DNA of 12,453 bases from RGIG6904 sp024680835. Lineage in GTDB: Bacteria; Bacillota; Clostridia; Lachnospirales; Lachnospiraceae. The stretch covers positions 1-12,453 of the forward strand of contig JAILBP010000257.1 in NCBI GenBank assembly GCA_024680835.1, given 5' to 3'. The notes beneath the pieces are model-generated. The model did no database searches and had not been told where the DNA came from. It saw only the letters and a program-made list of their open reading frames with translations. The translations under genes were made by a program, and so were the position numbers. Position 1 is the first letter of the stretch; each line of letters begins with the position of its first letter. Of the stretch, positions 1-5,282 are shown one piece after another.

Positions 1-1005
1 CTGCTCAGTGAAGACTTTTTTGATCATCTCTATAAAAACATGCTCAGAGCTGTACAGCGCATCCTCTGCTCCGGACTCCTTGAAAAGATTGTAATTCATA
101 TAAGCACGGCCGAGAACACCTATAACGCCGGCGGCGCCAAGTGACAGTGTAACCCAGCTGATGGCGATAACTTTGGACTTGTTCATTTCTTTATCATTTT
201 TTACCGCCATGAAACGCACCAGAATATGCGGCATACCAAAATACCCAAGTCCCCAGGCCAGTCCCGAAATAATACTGATAGCTGTATTATTATGGAAGAA
301 ACTCGTAAAGTTTCCTGTATCTGCTACCCCGTTTGCCTGCAGTGCCTGTGTAACGCTAAGCCCGTCCTTGCTCATGATGGCGTATACAGTGATGGGTACC
401 ACCAGCAGACCGACCAGCATCAATGTTCCCTGTATCAGATCGGTGGTGCAAACCGCCTTGAATCCGCCGAGGAATGTGTATGTCAGGATTACCACAGCAC
501 CGATAGTCAACGCGATCCTGTAATCCAGACCGAAGATGGAATTGAAAAGCTTGCCGCCGGATGCCAGAGCCGATGCTGTATATACCGTAAAGAAAAGGGC
601 GATTATAACGGAAGAAACAGTCATCAGTATCTTCTTTTTGTCGCCATAACGATTCTCAAAAAACATGGGTAATGTAACACTGTTGCCCGCCAATATGGTA
701 TATCGGCGGAGAGGCGATGCGACGATGATCCAGTTTAAGATCGTACCGATCAGCAACCCGATACAAACCCAGCCGTCTCCCGACAGACCCGACAGAAAGA
801 TTGCGCCGGGAAGACCCATCAAAAGCCAGCCGCTCATATCCGACGCCTGTGCAGACAAAGCAGCCACGAAGGCACCAAGGGATCTTCCGCCCAGGAAATA
901 ATCCTCGGCATTGACATTTTTCTTGCTGTAGACCGCACCGATGATGACCATCATCGCCAGATAACATACCAGTGTAGCCAGAATCCAGCCCATTGTTGAA
1001 CTCAT
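1..1005 (-). CDS. putP: Sodium/proline symporter PutP (partial, C-terminus beyond left edge)
   Basis: Sodium:solute symporter (SSS family) that imports L-proline with Na+ across the cytoplasmic membrane. Translation of the minus strand gives 335 uninterrupted residues with no stop before the window edge; full-length PutP is about 500 residues, so roughly the last third is missing. The diagnostic block after TM1 is present: YFLGGRSLG at residues 36-44, then SAQASDMSGWLLMGLPG from residue 51. This contains Ala54, Asp56, Met57 and Ser58, which correspond to the Na+/proline-site residues Ala53, Asp55, Met56 and Ser57 of E. coli PutP. Further family matches are WGLGYFGMPHILVRFMA and FLGGFKAV. The start is ATG at 1005, preceded by AGGAGGA with an A-rich 6-7 base gap. 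The gene lies 46 bases after the YvyF-like gene on the same strand, so both are probably in one transcript. Identification is firm; proline as substrate is inferred from close PutP resemblance. Confidence 0.95.
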   Translation of the reverse strand, partial: MSSTMGWILATLVCYLAMMVIIGAVYSKKNVNAEDYFLGGRSLGAFVAALSAQASDMSGWLLMGLPGAIFLSGLSGDGWVCIGLLIGTILNWIIVASPLRRYTILAGNSVTLPMFFENRYGDKKKILMTVSSVIIALFFTVYTASALASGGKLFNSIFGLDYRIALTIGAVVILTYTFLGGFKAVCTTDLIQGTLMLVGLLVVPITVYAIMSKDGLSVTQALQANGVADTGNFTSFFHNNTAISIISGLAWGLGYFGMPHILVRFMAVKNDKEMNKSKVIAISWVTLSLGAAGVIGVLGRAYMNYNLFKESGAEDALYSSEHVFIEMIKKVFTEQ

Positions 1006-1051
1006 TTTTTTCCTCCTGATTCTTTTCTGTTTTTCTATAATAAACCACCTG

Positions 1052-1480
1052 TTATTTCCTCCTGATCCGGTATCCCTGCGGGATTGGATCGGTGGTCTTT
1101 ATACGTTTCGGATACTGCTCCATTATGGCGCCCGCCAGTTCCTCCACACACTCCTGGCAGAATCGTCCCTTTAGGATAGGGCGACCGCACCGCTGACACG
1201 CAAGATCCGAATCATACTCATCCGCTGTGCGTATCAGGCTTTCAGACAAAAGCAGGTTAATAAAATCCGGCGAAACGCCTGTCGCAGACGATATCATATC
1301 CGTGATGGTACTCTGATTTTTCTCAAGATACTCACGGACTTTACCGTAGTCATCATACCCTATATTGCCGCACTTAGGGCACAGAAATTTACCAAATCCC
1401 AGAGATTTGTACTCGGCACCGCATTTTTCGCAATGCTCCGGTCTCTTCTTTTCCATTTCCTGTCGCAGATTTCCCGGCAT
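1052..1480 (-). CDS. YvyF-like double zinc-ribbon / HTH protein
   Basis: Small protein of about 142 residues, resembling the TIGR03826/YvyF flagellar-operon family, whose function is poorly understood. Layout from Met at 1480: an N-terminal zinc ribbon (Cys17, Cys20, Cys34, Cys37), a central helix-turn-helix-like segment at about residues 48-85 (VREYLEKN, then SSATGVSPDFINLLL), and a second zinc knuckle (Cys95, Cys98, Cys108, Cys111). The tail is basic and ends in RIRRK. Two ATGs lie close together: the one at 1486 is only two bases from GGAGG, while the one at 1480 has a normal 8-base gap, so I chose 1480. It precedes putP by 46 bases on the same strand. No flagellar genes are visible, so the neighbourhood does not support a flagellar role; a regulatory or adaptor role is possible but unproven. 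Confidence 0.8.
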   Translation of the reverse strand: MPGNLRQEMEKKRPEHCEKCGAEYKSLGFGKFLCPKCGNIGYDDYGKVREYLEKNQSTITDMISSATGVSPDFINLLLSESLIRTADEYDSDLACQRCGRPILKGRFCQECVEELAGAIMEQYPKRIKTTDPIPQGYRIRRK

Positions 1481-1544
1481 AGGCATGTCCTCCGAAAAAA
1501 CACAGATTCCAAAGTCATTAATAAGTATGATTTGAGGGTCAATA

Positions 1545-1582
1545 AGCCTTGAATCATAAATATAAGTTATCAGCTCAAGGCT
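1545..1582. repeat. 8-bp inverted repeat flanking the -10 region (possible operator)
   Basis: AGCCTTGA at 1545-1552 and TCAAGGCT at 1575-1582 are perfect inverted copies separated by 22 bases. One arm lies between the putative -35 and -10 of the yvyF-like promoter and the other around the expected transcription start. A shorter outer pair (AGGGT at 1535-1539, ACCCT at 1593-1597) could extend the symmetry. It may be a paired regulator site or a leader stem-loop. Confidence 0.4.
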
Positions 1583-1592
1583 AAAATGTCAA
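1564..1592 (-). promoter_or_regulatory. Putative promoter of the yvyF-like/putP unit
   Basis: On the minus strand TTGACA (1587-1592) is followed after 17 bases by TAACTT (1564-1569). The -35 is perfect; the -10 is weak. It lies about 85 bases upstream of the chosen start of the YvyF-like gene. Confidence 0.5.
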
Positions 1593-1620
1593 ACCCTGTG
1601 AATCGAAATTACAATATCAA

Positions 1621-1687
1621 ATTATATTGAATTATATAGCATTATATAACTATCGCAGAATTATATAGCTAAACCATAATTATATAG
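1621..1687. repeat. Five-copy ATTATAT direct-repeat array
   Basis: ATTATAT begins at 1621, 1631, 1641, 1660 and 1679, so the steps are 10, 10, 19 and 19 bases, roughly one or two helical turns. Three copies read ATTATATAG (1631, 1660, 1679). The array sits 27-93 bases upstream of the start of the truncated ATPase gene. It could be an iterated binding site or simply AT-rich promoter DNA; the regular spacing favours the first. Confidence 0.45.
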
Positions 1688-1713
1688 ATGACCGTTACTC
1701 ACCGGAGGCAGAT

Positions 1714-1875
1714 ATGATTAAAAGAAACCCTTATACTATCAGTTTTGGAAAAATCCCGACTCAATATATTAATCGTGCACATATCATAGACTCTGTCAGG
1801 GAAGCATTTGAGAGCGAGCCGGCGGATGAACAGGCATTCAAGCTTACCGGAATACGCGGAACCGGCAAAATCTGA
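1714..1875 (+). pseudogene. N-terminal remnant of an AAA-type ATP-binding protein, truncated at Walker A
   Basis: A 53-codon frame starts with ATG at 1714 after GGAGG (1704-1708, 5-base gap) and ends at TGA 1873-1875. The peptide begins MIKRNPYTISFGKIP and ends FKLTGIRGTGKI. Segments of the kind F-G-K-x-P-x-x-Y-I-x-R, followed some 30 residues later by L-T-G-x-R-G-x-G-K-T, typify the N-terminus of single-gene AAA-type ATPases common in Clostridia, which are normally a few hundred residues long. Here the Walker A motif reaches its lysine (residue 52), the usual Thr/Ser is replaced by Ile, and the frame stops. A strong terminator follows 11 bases later, so an internal deletion probably joined the 5' end of the gene to its 3' untranslated end. 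Expression as a 53-residue peptide is possible but it cannot be an ATPase. Confidence 0.7.
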
Positions 1876-1886
1876 GATAAGACGTG

Positions 1887-1921
1887 AACAGCCCCGGATC
1901 GTATAATCCGGGGCTGTTTTT
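1887..1921 (+). terminator. Strong rho-independent terminator
   Basis: AACAGCCCCGGAT (1887-1899) pairs perfectly with ATCCGGGGCTGTT (1906-1918) around a 6-base loop, followed by a short T run (1917-1921). The 13-bp GC-rich stem with downstream T's reads on the plus strand and probably once ended the now truncated ATPase gene. The stem also lies downstream of the convergent YccF gene, but the minus-strand T tract is poor. Confidence 0.85.
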
Positions 1922-1931
1922 GATATCGTTC

Positions 1932-2306
1932 TTAAATGTAATGTTCAGTTTCCACTCTGGCGCCGAAGGGTCTCAATGACAGACCGGCAATCTTGAAAAA
2001 CTGCTTTCCAAAGGGAATTCCGATTATGGTGATACACAGAATGCAGCCGATCACAAGGTTTGTGAGCGCCATCTCCCAGCCTGATATCAGCAGCCACAGA
2101 ATATTCAGCAGGAAAGAAGTGGTCTTGCTGTCATATTCGATCTCTTTACCAAACGGGCTCAGTGATATCGATGCCAGCTTGAAACACTGCACACCGACCG
2201 GTATTCCTACTATGGTGATGCACCAGAGTAATCCTGCACAGATCCATGCAAACCAGCTCACCAGTCCTCCGCAAATGATCCATAAAATATTTCCTAATAA
2301 TCTCAT
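1932..2306 (-). CDS. YccF domain-containing inner membrane protein
   Basis: A 124-residue membrane protein made of two similar halves, each with a hydrophobic stretch followed by a glycine/proline turn. The first half has LLWCITIVGIPVGVQCFKLA and the second has CILCITIIGIPFGKQFFKIA. This C-I-T-I-x-G-I-P-x-G-x-Q-x-F-K-x-A signature, followed by L-x-P-F-G, is the hallmark of the YccF family (DUF307), short membrane proteins of unknown biochemical role. Its length matches the family. ATG at 2306 is preceded by GGAGG with a 10-base gap. The gene stands alone: it has its own promoter and its stop faces the plus-strand terminator at 1887-1921. Confidence 0.9.
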   Translation of the reverse strand: MRLLGNILWIICGGLVSWFAWICAGLLWCITIVGIPVGVQCFKLASISLSPFGKEIEYDSKTTSFLLNILWLLISGWEMALTNLVIGCILCITIIGIPFGKQFFKIAGLSLRPFGARVETEHYI

Positions 2307-2346
2307 CTCAAATCATCCTCCGTATAAAAATCAAGTTTACCTGAAT

Positions 2347-2375
2347 AAAATAACAGCTCGGATGTGAAATGTCAA
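2347..2375 (-). promoter_or_regulatory. Promoter of the YccF gene
   Basis: Minus-strand TTGACA (2370-2375), 17-base spacer, TATTTT (2347-2352), about 40 bases upstream of the ATG at 2306. The -35 lies only 31 bases beyond the toxin gene's stop codon. Confidence 0.6.
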
Positions 2376-2406
2376 ATCGCGTTTTTGTGCATATAGTTTT
2401 CAGGAA

Positions 2407-2811
2407 TCACACCTGTATGATGCACCGTTCCCCGTACCCGGGAATAAGCTCGTCATGCGTGAGAAAAAACATATTTTCAACCTTAGCCTGTGCCAGAAGC
2501 AGACGGTCAAACGGGTCGTTGTGCTCTTTGATATCGTCAGGTCTTGACAGTGTATTCACAGCAAGAACGTGTTTATCTGCAAGTCCTAGCGGTAAGAACC
2601 CTGCCGCTTTACACCCGTCAGAGAAATCTTTTTCATCAAACGGAATATTCTCCGGCCGGCGCGAGTGTTTAAGAAGCACTTCCCACACGGAAACCGTGCT
2701 GTAATAAAGCGTATTATCCGGATTGAGGATCAGTTCCCGAGCTCTTTCAGTAAGGACAGGATCGTCATTTAAAGCCCAGATTGCAATATGTGTATCAAGA
2801 AGCAGGTTCAT
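2407..2811 (-). CDS. vapC: VapC-family PIN-domain toxin
   Basis: A 134-residue PIN-domain protein, the toxin half of a type II toxin-antitoxin pair. PIN toxins are metal-dependent RNases that usually cut tRNA or rRNA in the cytoplasm. The acidic active-site residues can be read: Asp6 in MNLLLDTHIAIWAL, Glu44 in SVWEVLLK, Asp99 and Asp102 in HNDPFDRLLLAQA, and Asp120 near the C-terminus (LTHDE). The H-x-D-P-F-D-R signature and the length are typical of the clostridial VapC branch. Its ATG overlaps the stop of the upstream antitoxin gene (ATGA, 2808-2811), the translational coupling usual for such pairs. Nothing looks damaged; the module should be functional. The RNA target cannot be deduced. 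Confidence 0.93.
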   Translation of the reverse strand: MNLLLDTHIAIWALNDDPVLTERARELILNPDNTLYYSTVSVWEVLLKHSRRPENIPFDEKDFSDGCKAAGFLPLGLADKHVLAVNTLSRPDDIKEHNDPFDRLLLAQAKVENMFFLTHDELIPGYGERCIIQV

Positions 2812-3050
2812 AGAGGGCCTCCCATCATCATTTCTGCGATTATGTCATTATCAGCATCGAAGTCTCCTTTGAGCGTGAATTTACCCTTTGCAATTCCAAT
2901 GCGATTTGAGACAGGAGTCTCATTGATCAGTGTTATCTTAGCTACCGGCTTACCATTTCTGGCGACCGTAATATAGTCTTCTTTTTTTGTCTCCAGAAGA
3001 CGGATCAGCTTTGAAAAATCTGTTTTAGCTTCGAGGATATTTACCTGCAT
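2808..3050 (-). CDS. Phd/YefM-family antitoxin
   Basis: An 80-residue antitoxin partner of the PIN toxin. The N-terminus MQVNILEAKTDFSKL followed by ITVARNGKPVAKI is the standard Phd/YefM DNA-binding fold, and the C-terminal third (IGIAKGKFTLKGDFD onward) should bind and neutralise the toxin. The reading frame stays open to an ATG at 3107, but I chose 3050: it has GGAGGT 10 bases upstream, the family begins here, and a start at 3107 would lie at or before the expected transcription start, inside the operator. The product is expected to bind with the toxin at the double palindrome upstream and repress its own promoter, as is known for the family. Stop and toxin start overlap by four bases. Confidence 0.92.
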   Translation of the reverse strand: MQVNILEAKTDFSKLIRLLETKKEDYITVARNGKPVAKITLINETPVSNRIGIAKGKFTLKGDFDADNDIIAEMMMGGPL

Positions 3051-3072
3051 AATTCTATTCACCTCCAATCTC

Positions 3073-3106
3073 TTAGTCAGAATGACTAACTTGGTCATTC
3101 TGACCA
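3073..3106. promoter_or_regulatory. Double palindromic operator of the toxin-antitoxin operon
   Basis: Two dyads lie side by side: TTAGTCA-GAA-TGACTAA at 3073-3089 and TGGTCA-TTC-TGACCA at 3092-3106, centres 18 bases apart. The cores TCAGAATGA and TCATTCTGA are exact inverted copies of each other, so the whole site is also symmetric. It covers the expected transcription start just after the -10, the usual place for antitoxin autorepression. Confidence 0.75.
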
Positions 3107-3107
3107 T

Positions 3108-3136
3108 AGTATACCCCCATCACATTAAAAAAACAA
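3108..3136 (-). promoter_or_regulatory. Promoter of the toxin-antitoxin operon
   Basis: Minus-strand TTGTTT (3131-3136), 17-base spacer, TATACT (3108-3113), immediately upstream of the double palindrome. Spacing is ideal and the -10 is close to consensus. Confidence 0.75.
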
Positions 3137-3139
3137 GAA

Positions 3140-3425
3140 TAAATATTGACCCGGCCCAGTGATCTTCCGTGTTGGAATATTTCATTGTTTGAAACTCACT
3201 CAAGTTTTTTCAATAACAAGATTTCAATTTACAGACTTTTCCGATTAATGCAGATTTTACAGATAATACAGATATATGATTATAATATAGATTTCCTCTG
3301 TGTGTTAACTGTAGTATTTTTACAGGCGGCTTTTCATAATGTTTTTTATCCTCCTCAAATGCGGATGCATAATTCTCTGCCCTTAGACTTATGCATGGTG
3401 GAAACTGTTACACCGAACAAACCGT
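3140..3425. other. Non-coding spacer with a decayed promoter/leader copy and an inverted repeat
   Basis: I see no gene here; the longest open frame (from 3146) has no ribosome binding site and no recognisable protein. GGAATATTTCATTGT (3174-3188) and the following bases resemble 3482-3510 in the leader of the TIR gene, with about 25 of 30 positions matching. TTGACC at 3146-3151 likewise echoes the -35 at 3435, but no -10 follows. ATGCATAA (3365-3372) and TTATGCAT (3389-3396) form an 8-bp inverted repeat about 40 bases upstream of the active promoter. TTACAG (3257-3262), 18 bases, TATAAT (3281-3286) could be a weak additional promoter. Confidence 0.4.
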
Positions 3426-3475
3426 CTGTTTCTGTTGACCTGCATAAAAAAAACAGAGTATAATAGACATTGTAT
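3426..3475 (+). promoter_or_regulatory. Promoter of the TIR-LRR operon (promoter copy A)
   Basis: TTGACC (3435-3440), 18-base spacer ending in GAG, TATAAT (3459-3464), then ATTGTAT (3469-3475). The 50 bases align without gaps to 7682-7731, about 40 positions identical, including CTGTTTC upstream of the -35 and ATTGTAT after the -10. The transcript would carry a leader of about 110 bases before the TIR gene. Confidence 0.8.
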
Positions 3476-3578
3476 CAAAACGGAATACTTCATTGTCAGA
3501 AACCAACTCAGTTTTAAGTATTTTTACAATAATAAATGTTTATCAGATTCGGAGATATCCTTTGATAAGGAGAAAAAC

Positions 3579-5255
3579 ATGAAATATAACGAACAGAAAC
3601 CATATATTTTCATAAGTTATGCCCATAAAGACAGCCGTATTGTTTTTGATATCATAAACAATCTGATTGCAGCAGGCTACAACGTATGGTGGGATGATGG
3701 TATAGATCCCGGTACGGAATGGGATGAGAATATTGCGTTCCACGTGAAAGGCTGCGGATATTTTGTAGCTTTTATTAGCGAAAATTATATCGCTTCGAAA
3801 AATTGCAAGGATGAGCTGAACTATTCAAGAGATTTGGATAAAAATCAGCTCCTGGTTTACCTCGAGGATGTAAAATTGCCTGATGGAATGGCTATGCGCA
3901 TGAACCGCATACAATCCATATATTGGGAAAAGTATACGGATAAGCAGGAAGCTTTTATAAAACTTTGCAGCGCAAAGGGCATAGAGGTTACAAAGCTTTC
4001 AAATGAGTCACCCACGGACTGGAAACCCTTGAAAGTATCGGAGGCACCTACACATCCACAATCACCCGGAAATAAGAACATGTTCCCTGTCATTATAGGA
4101 GGAGTCGCGGTTGCGGTGGTGATCATCATAGTCGCGCTGGTTTTGGGTGGAAGAGGAAAGAATGATAGTTCCGGTTTACCTGCCGAAAAAACAACGACAA
4201 ATGTTTCTGAAAAGAATAAAAGTGAGGATGTTGTCTCGGTTGACGATGTGACAGATGAAGAAGAGTCATTGGAAAAGACAGAAGTAAAAAGTGAAGGGAA
4301 CGGAGGAAGCCTCGGAAACGATTCAAGTATAGGATATAAGAACCTTGAAGAAGCTTCGGGTTTAAGCTGTTTTGGTTCAAATATAACCAGAGGTGAAATA
4401 AATTCCATAATCTTCCAATCATCTCTTCCTCAAAGGGAGGAAAAGGGACTGGATATATCCGCTGAGGGTGATGGAAGTGTACTTGCATGGTTTGATAAGG
4501 TGAGTGGTGGACTGTATGACCTTACGATTGCAGCAGATGGAAAGATACGTCTTCCGGAAGACTGCAGCATCTTGTTTATGGGATATACAAATGCCAGATC
4601 CATAGAATTCAACGAAGCAGTTAATGCGGAAAACGTTACAACGGTGTGGCATATGTTTTCTCATGATAAGCTACTCCGCACGCTGGATGTGTCTGTTTTT
4701 GCAGACGCAAAGCTAAAGGATATGACTTCATGGTTTTTTGAAAACGAAGCACTGACGCATATAGATGGCCTTAATAAACTGGATACATCAAAAGTAGAGT
4801 CGTTTAATTGCACATTTTACTATTGCAAGAAATTAAAGGAGATCGACGTAAGCGGCTTCGATACGTCATCAGCAAAAGATATGAACTACATGTTTATGTA
4901 TTGTTCAGAAGTAGAGGAACTTGATGTGTCAGGATTTGATACGTCAAAAACTACTTCTTTTATTCAGTTGTTCGCAGGCTGTAATTCTCTTAAATCATTA
5001 AATGTCAGCGGGTTTAATACTTCAAATGTGACTGATTTCAGATGGATGTTTGCAGGAGACTGGTCTTTGGATGAGATAGATTTAAGTGGTTGGACATTTG
5101 CTAACGTCGGGGGAGATGAATGTTTGGAGTGTCTTTTCAGGAAAATGAAGCCGGGTGTAAAGATTAAAATAAAGGAGAATGATCTCGCTATCCTTAAATC
5201 GTACGAAAGCACTTTCAAGGACGCACCGGAAGACATAGAGTTTATTATCGAATGA
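3579..5255 (+). CDS. TIR-transmembrane-BspA/DUF285 leucine-rich-repeat protein (Toll-like-receptor architecture)
   Basis: A 558-residue protein in three parts. Residues 7-135 are a bacterial TIR domain: YIFISYAHKDS, VWWDDGIDPGTEW, and NCKDEL, in which Glu79 matches the catalytic Glu of TIR NADases. One hydrophobic segment follows (about 169-190, IIGGVAVAVVIIIVALVLGG). After a Ser/Glu-rich acidic linker (192-255) come BspA/DUF285 repeats (about 355-510): S-G-F-D/N-T-S blocks recur every 26 residues (401, 427, 453, 479, 505) with M-F-x-x-C-x-x-L between them. There is no signal peptide, so the single segment should act as a signal anchor, leaving TIR in the cytoplasm and the LRR outside. TIR domains act as NAD+ hydrolases or adaptors; DUF285 repeats are usually cell-surface. 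The chosen ATG has AAGGAG 6 bases upstream; an in-frame ATG at 3435 is rejected because it overlaps the promoter. The metalloprotease gene follows 27 bases later. Confidence 0.9.
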   Translation: MKYNEQKPYIFISYAHKDSRIVFDIINNLIAAGYNVWWDDGIDPGTEWDENIAFHVKGCGYFVAFISENYIASKNCKDELNYSRDLDKNQLLVYLEDVKLPDGMAMRMNRIQSIYWEKYTDKQEAFIKLCSAKGIEVTKLSNESPTDWKPLKVSEAPTHPQSPGNKNMFPVIIGGVAVAVVIIIVALVLGGRGKNDSSGLPAEKTTTNVSEKNKSEDVVSVDDVTDEEESLEKTEVKSEGNGGSLGNDSSIGYKNLEEASGLSCFGSNITRGEINSIIFQSSLPQREEKGLDISAEGDGSVLAWFDKVSGGLYDLTIAADGKIRLPEDCSILFMGYTNARSIEFNEAVNAENVTTVWHMFSHDKLLRTLDVSVFADAKLKDMTSWFFENEALTHIDGLNKLDTSKVESFNCTFYYCKKLKEIDVSGFDTSSAKDMNYMFMYCSEVEELDVSGFDTSKTTSFIQLFAGCNSLKSLNVSGFNTSNVTDFRWMFAGDWSLDEIDLSGWTFANVGGDECLECLFRKMKPGVKIKIKENDLAILKSYESTFKDAPEDIEFIIE

Positions 5256-5282
5256 TTTTTTTATCAAAATGGAGAATCAAAA

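Noticed and set aside
161..1048. Open frames on both strands across the putP region (plus 161-523, 226-672, 665-901; minus 656-1048)
   Set aside because: The continuous minus-strand frame from 1005 to the window edge is unmistakable PutP; the others are overlapping frames with no family resemblance or proper ribosome binding site.
3146..3463. 105-codon plus-strand frame between the antitoxin and TIR genes
   Set aside because: No ribosome binding site, no recognisable protein, and it runs through promoter elements and repeats.
3435..3578. N-terminal extension of the TIR protein to an ATG at 3435
   Set aside because: The extension covers the -35/-10 promoter and leader, lacks a ribosome binding site, and TIR homology starts after the ATG at 3579.
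4735..5100. DNA repeats in the TIR-LRR gene as a CRISPR-like or mobile repeat
   Set aside because: The periodicity is 78 bases and stays in frame, reflecting the 26-residue protein repeats; the copies diverge at synonymous and other sites.
3857..5267. Antisense frames within the TIR-LRR gene
   Set aside because: Shadows of a strongly supported gene, with low-complexity Ser/Pro-rich translations.
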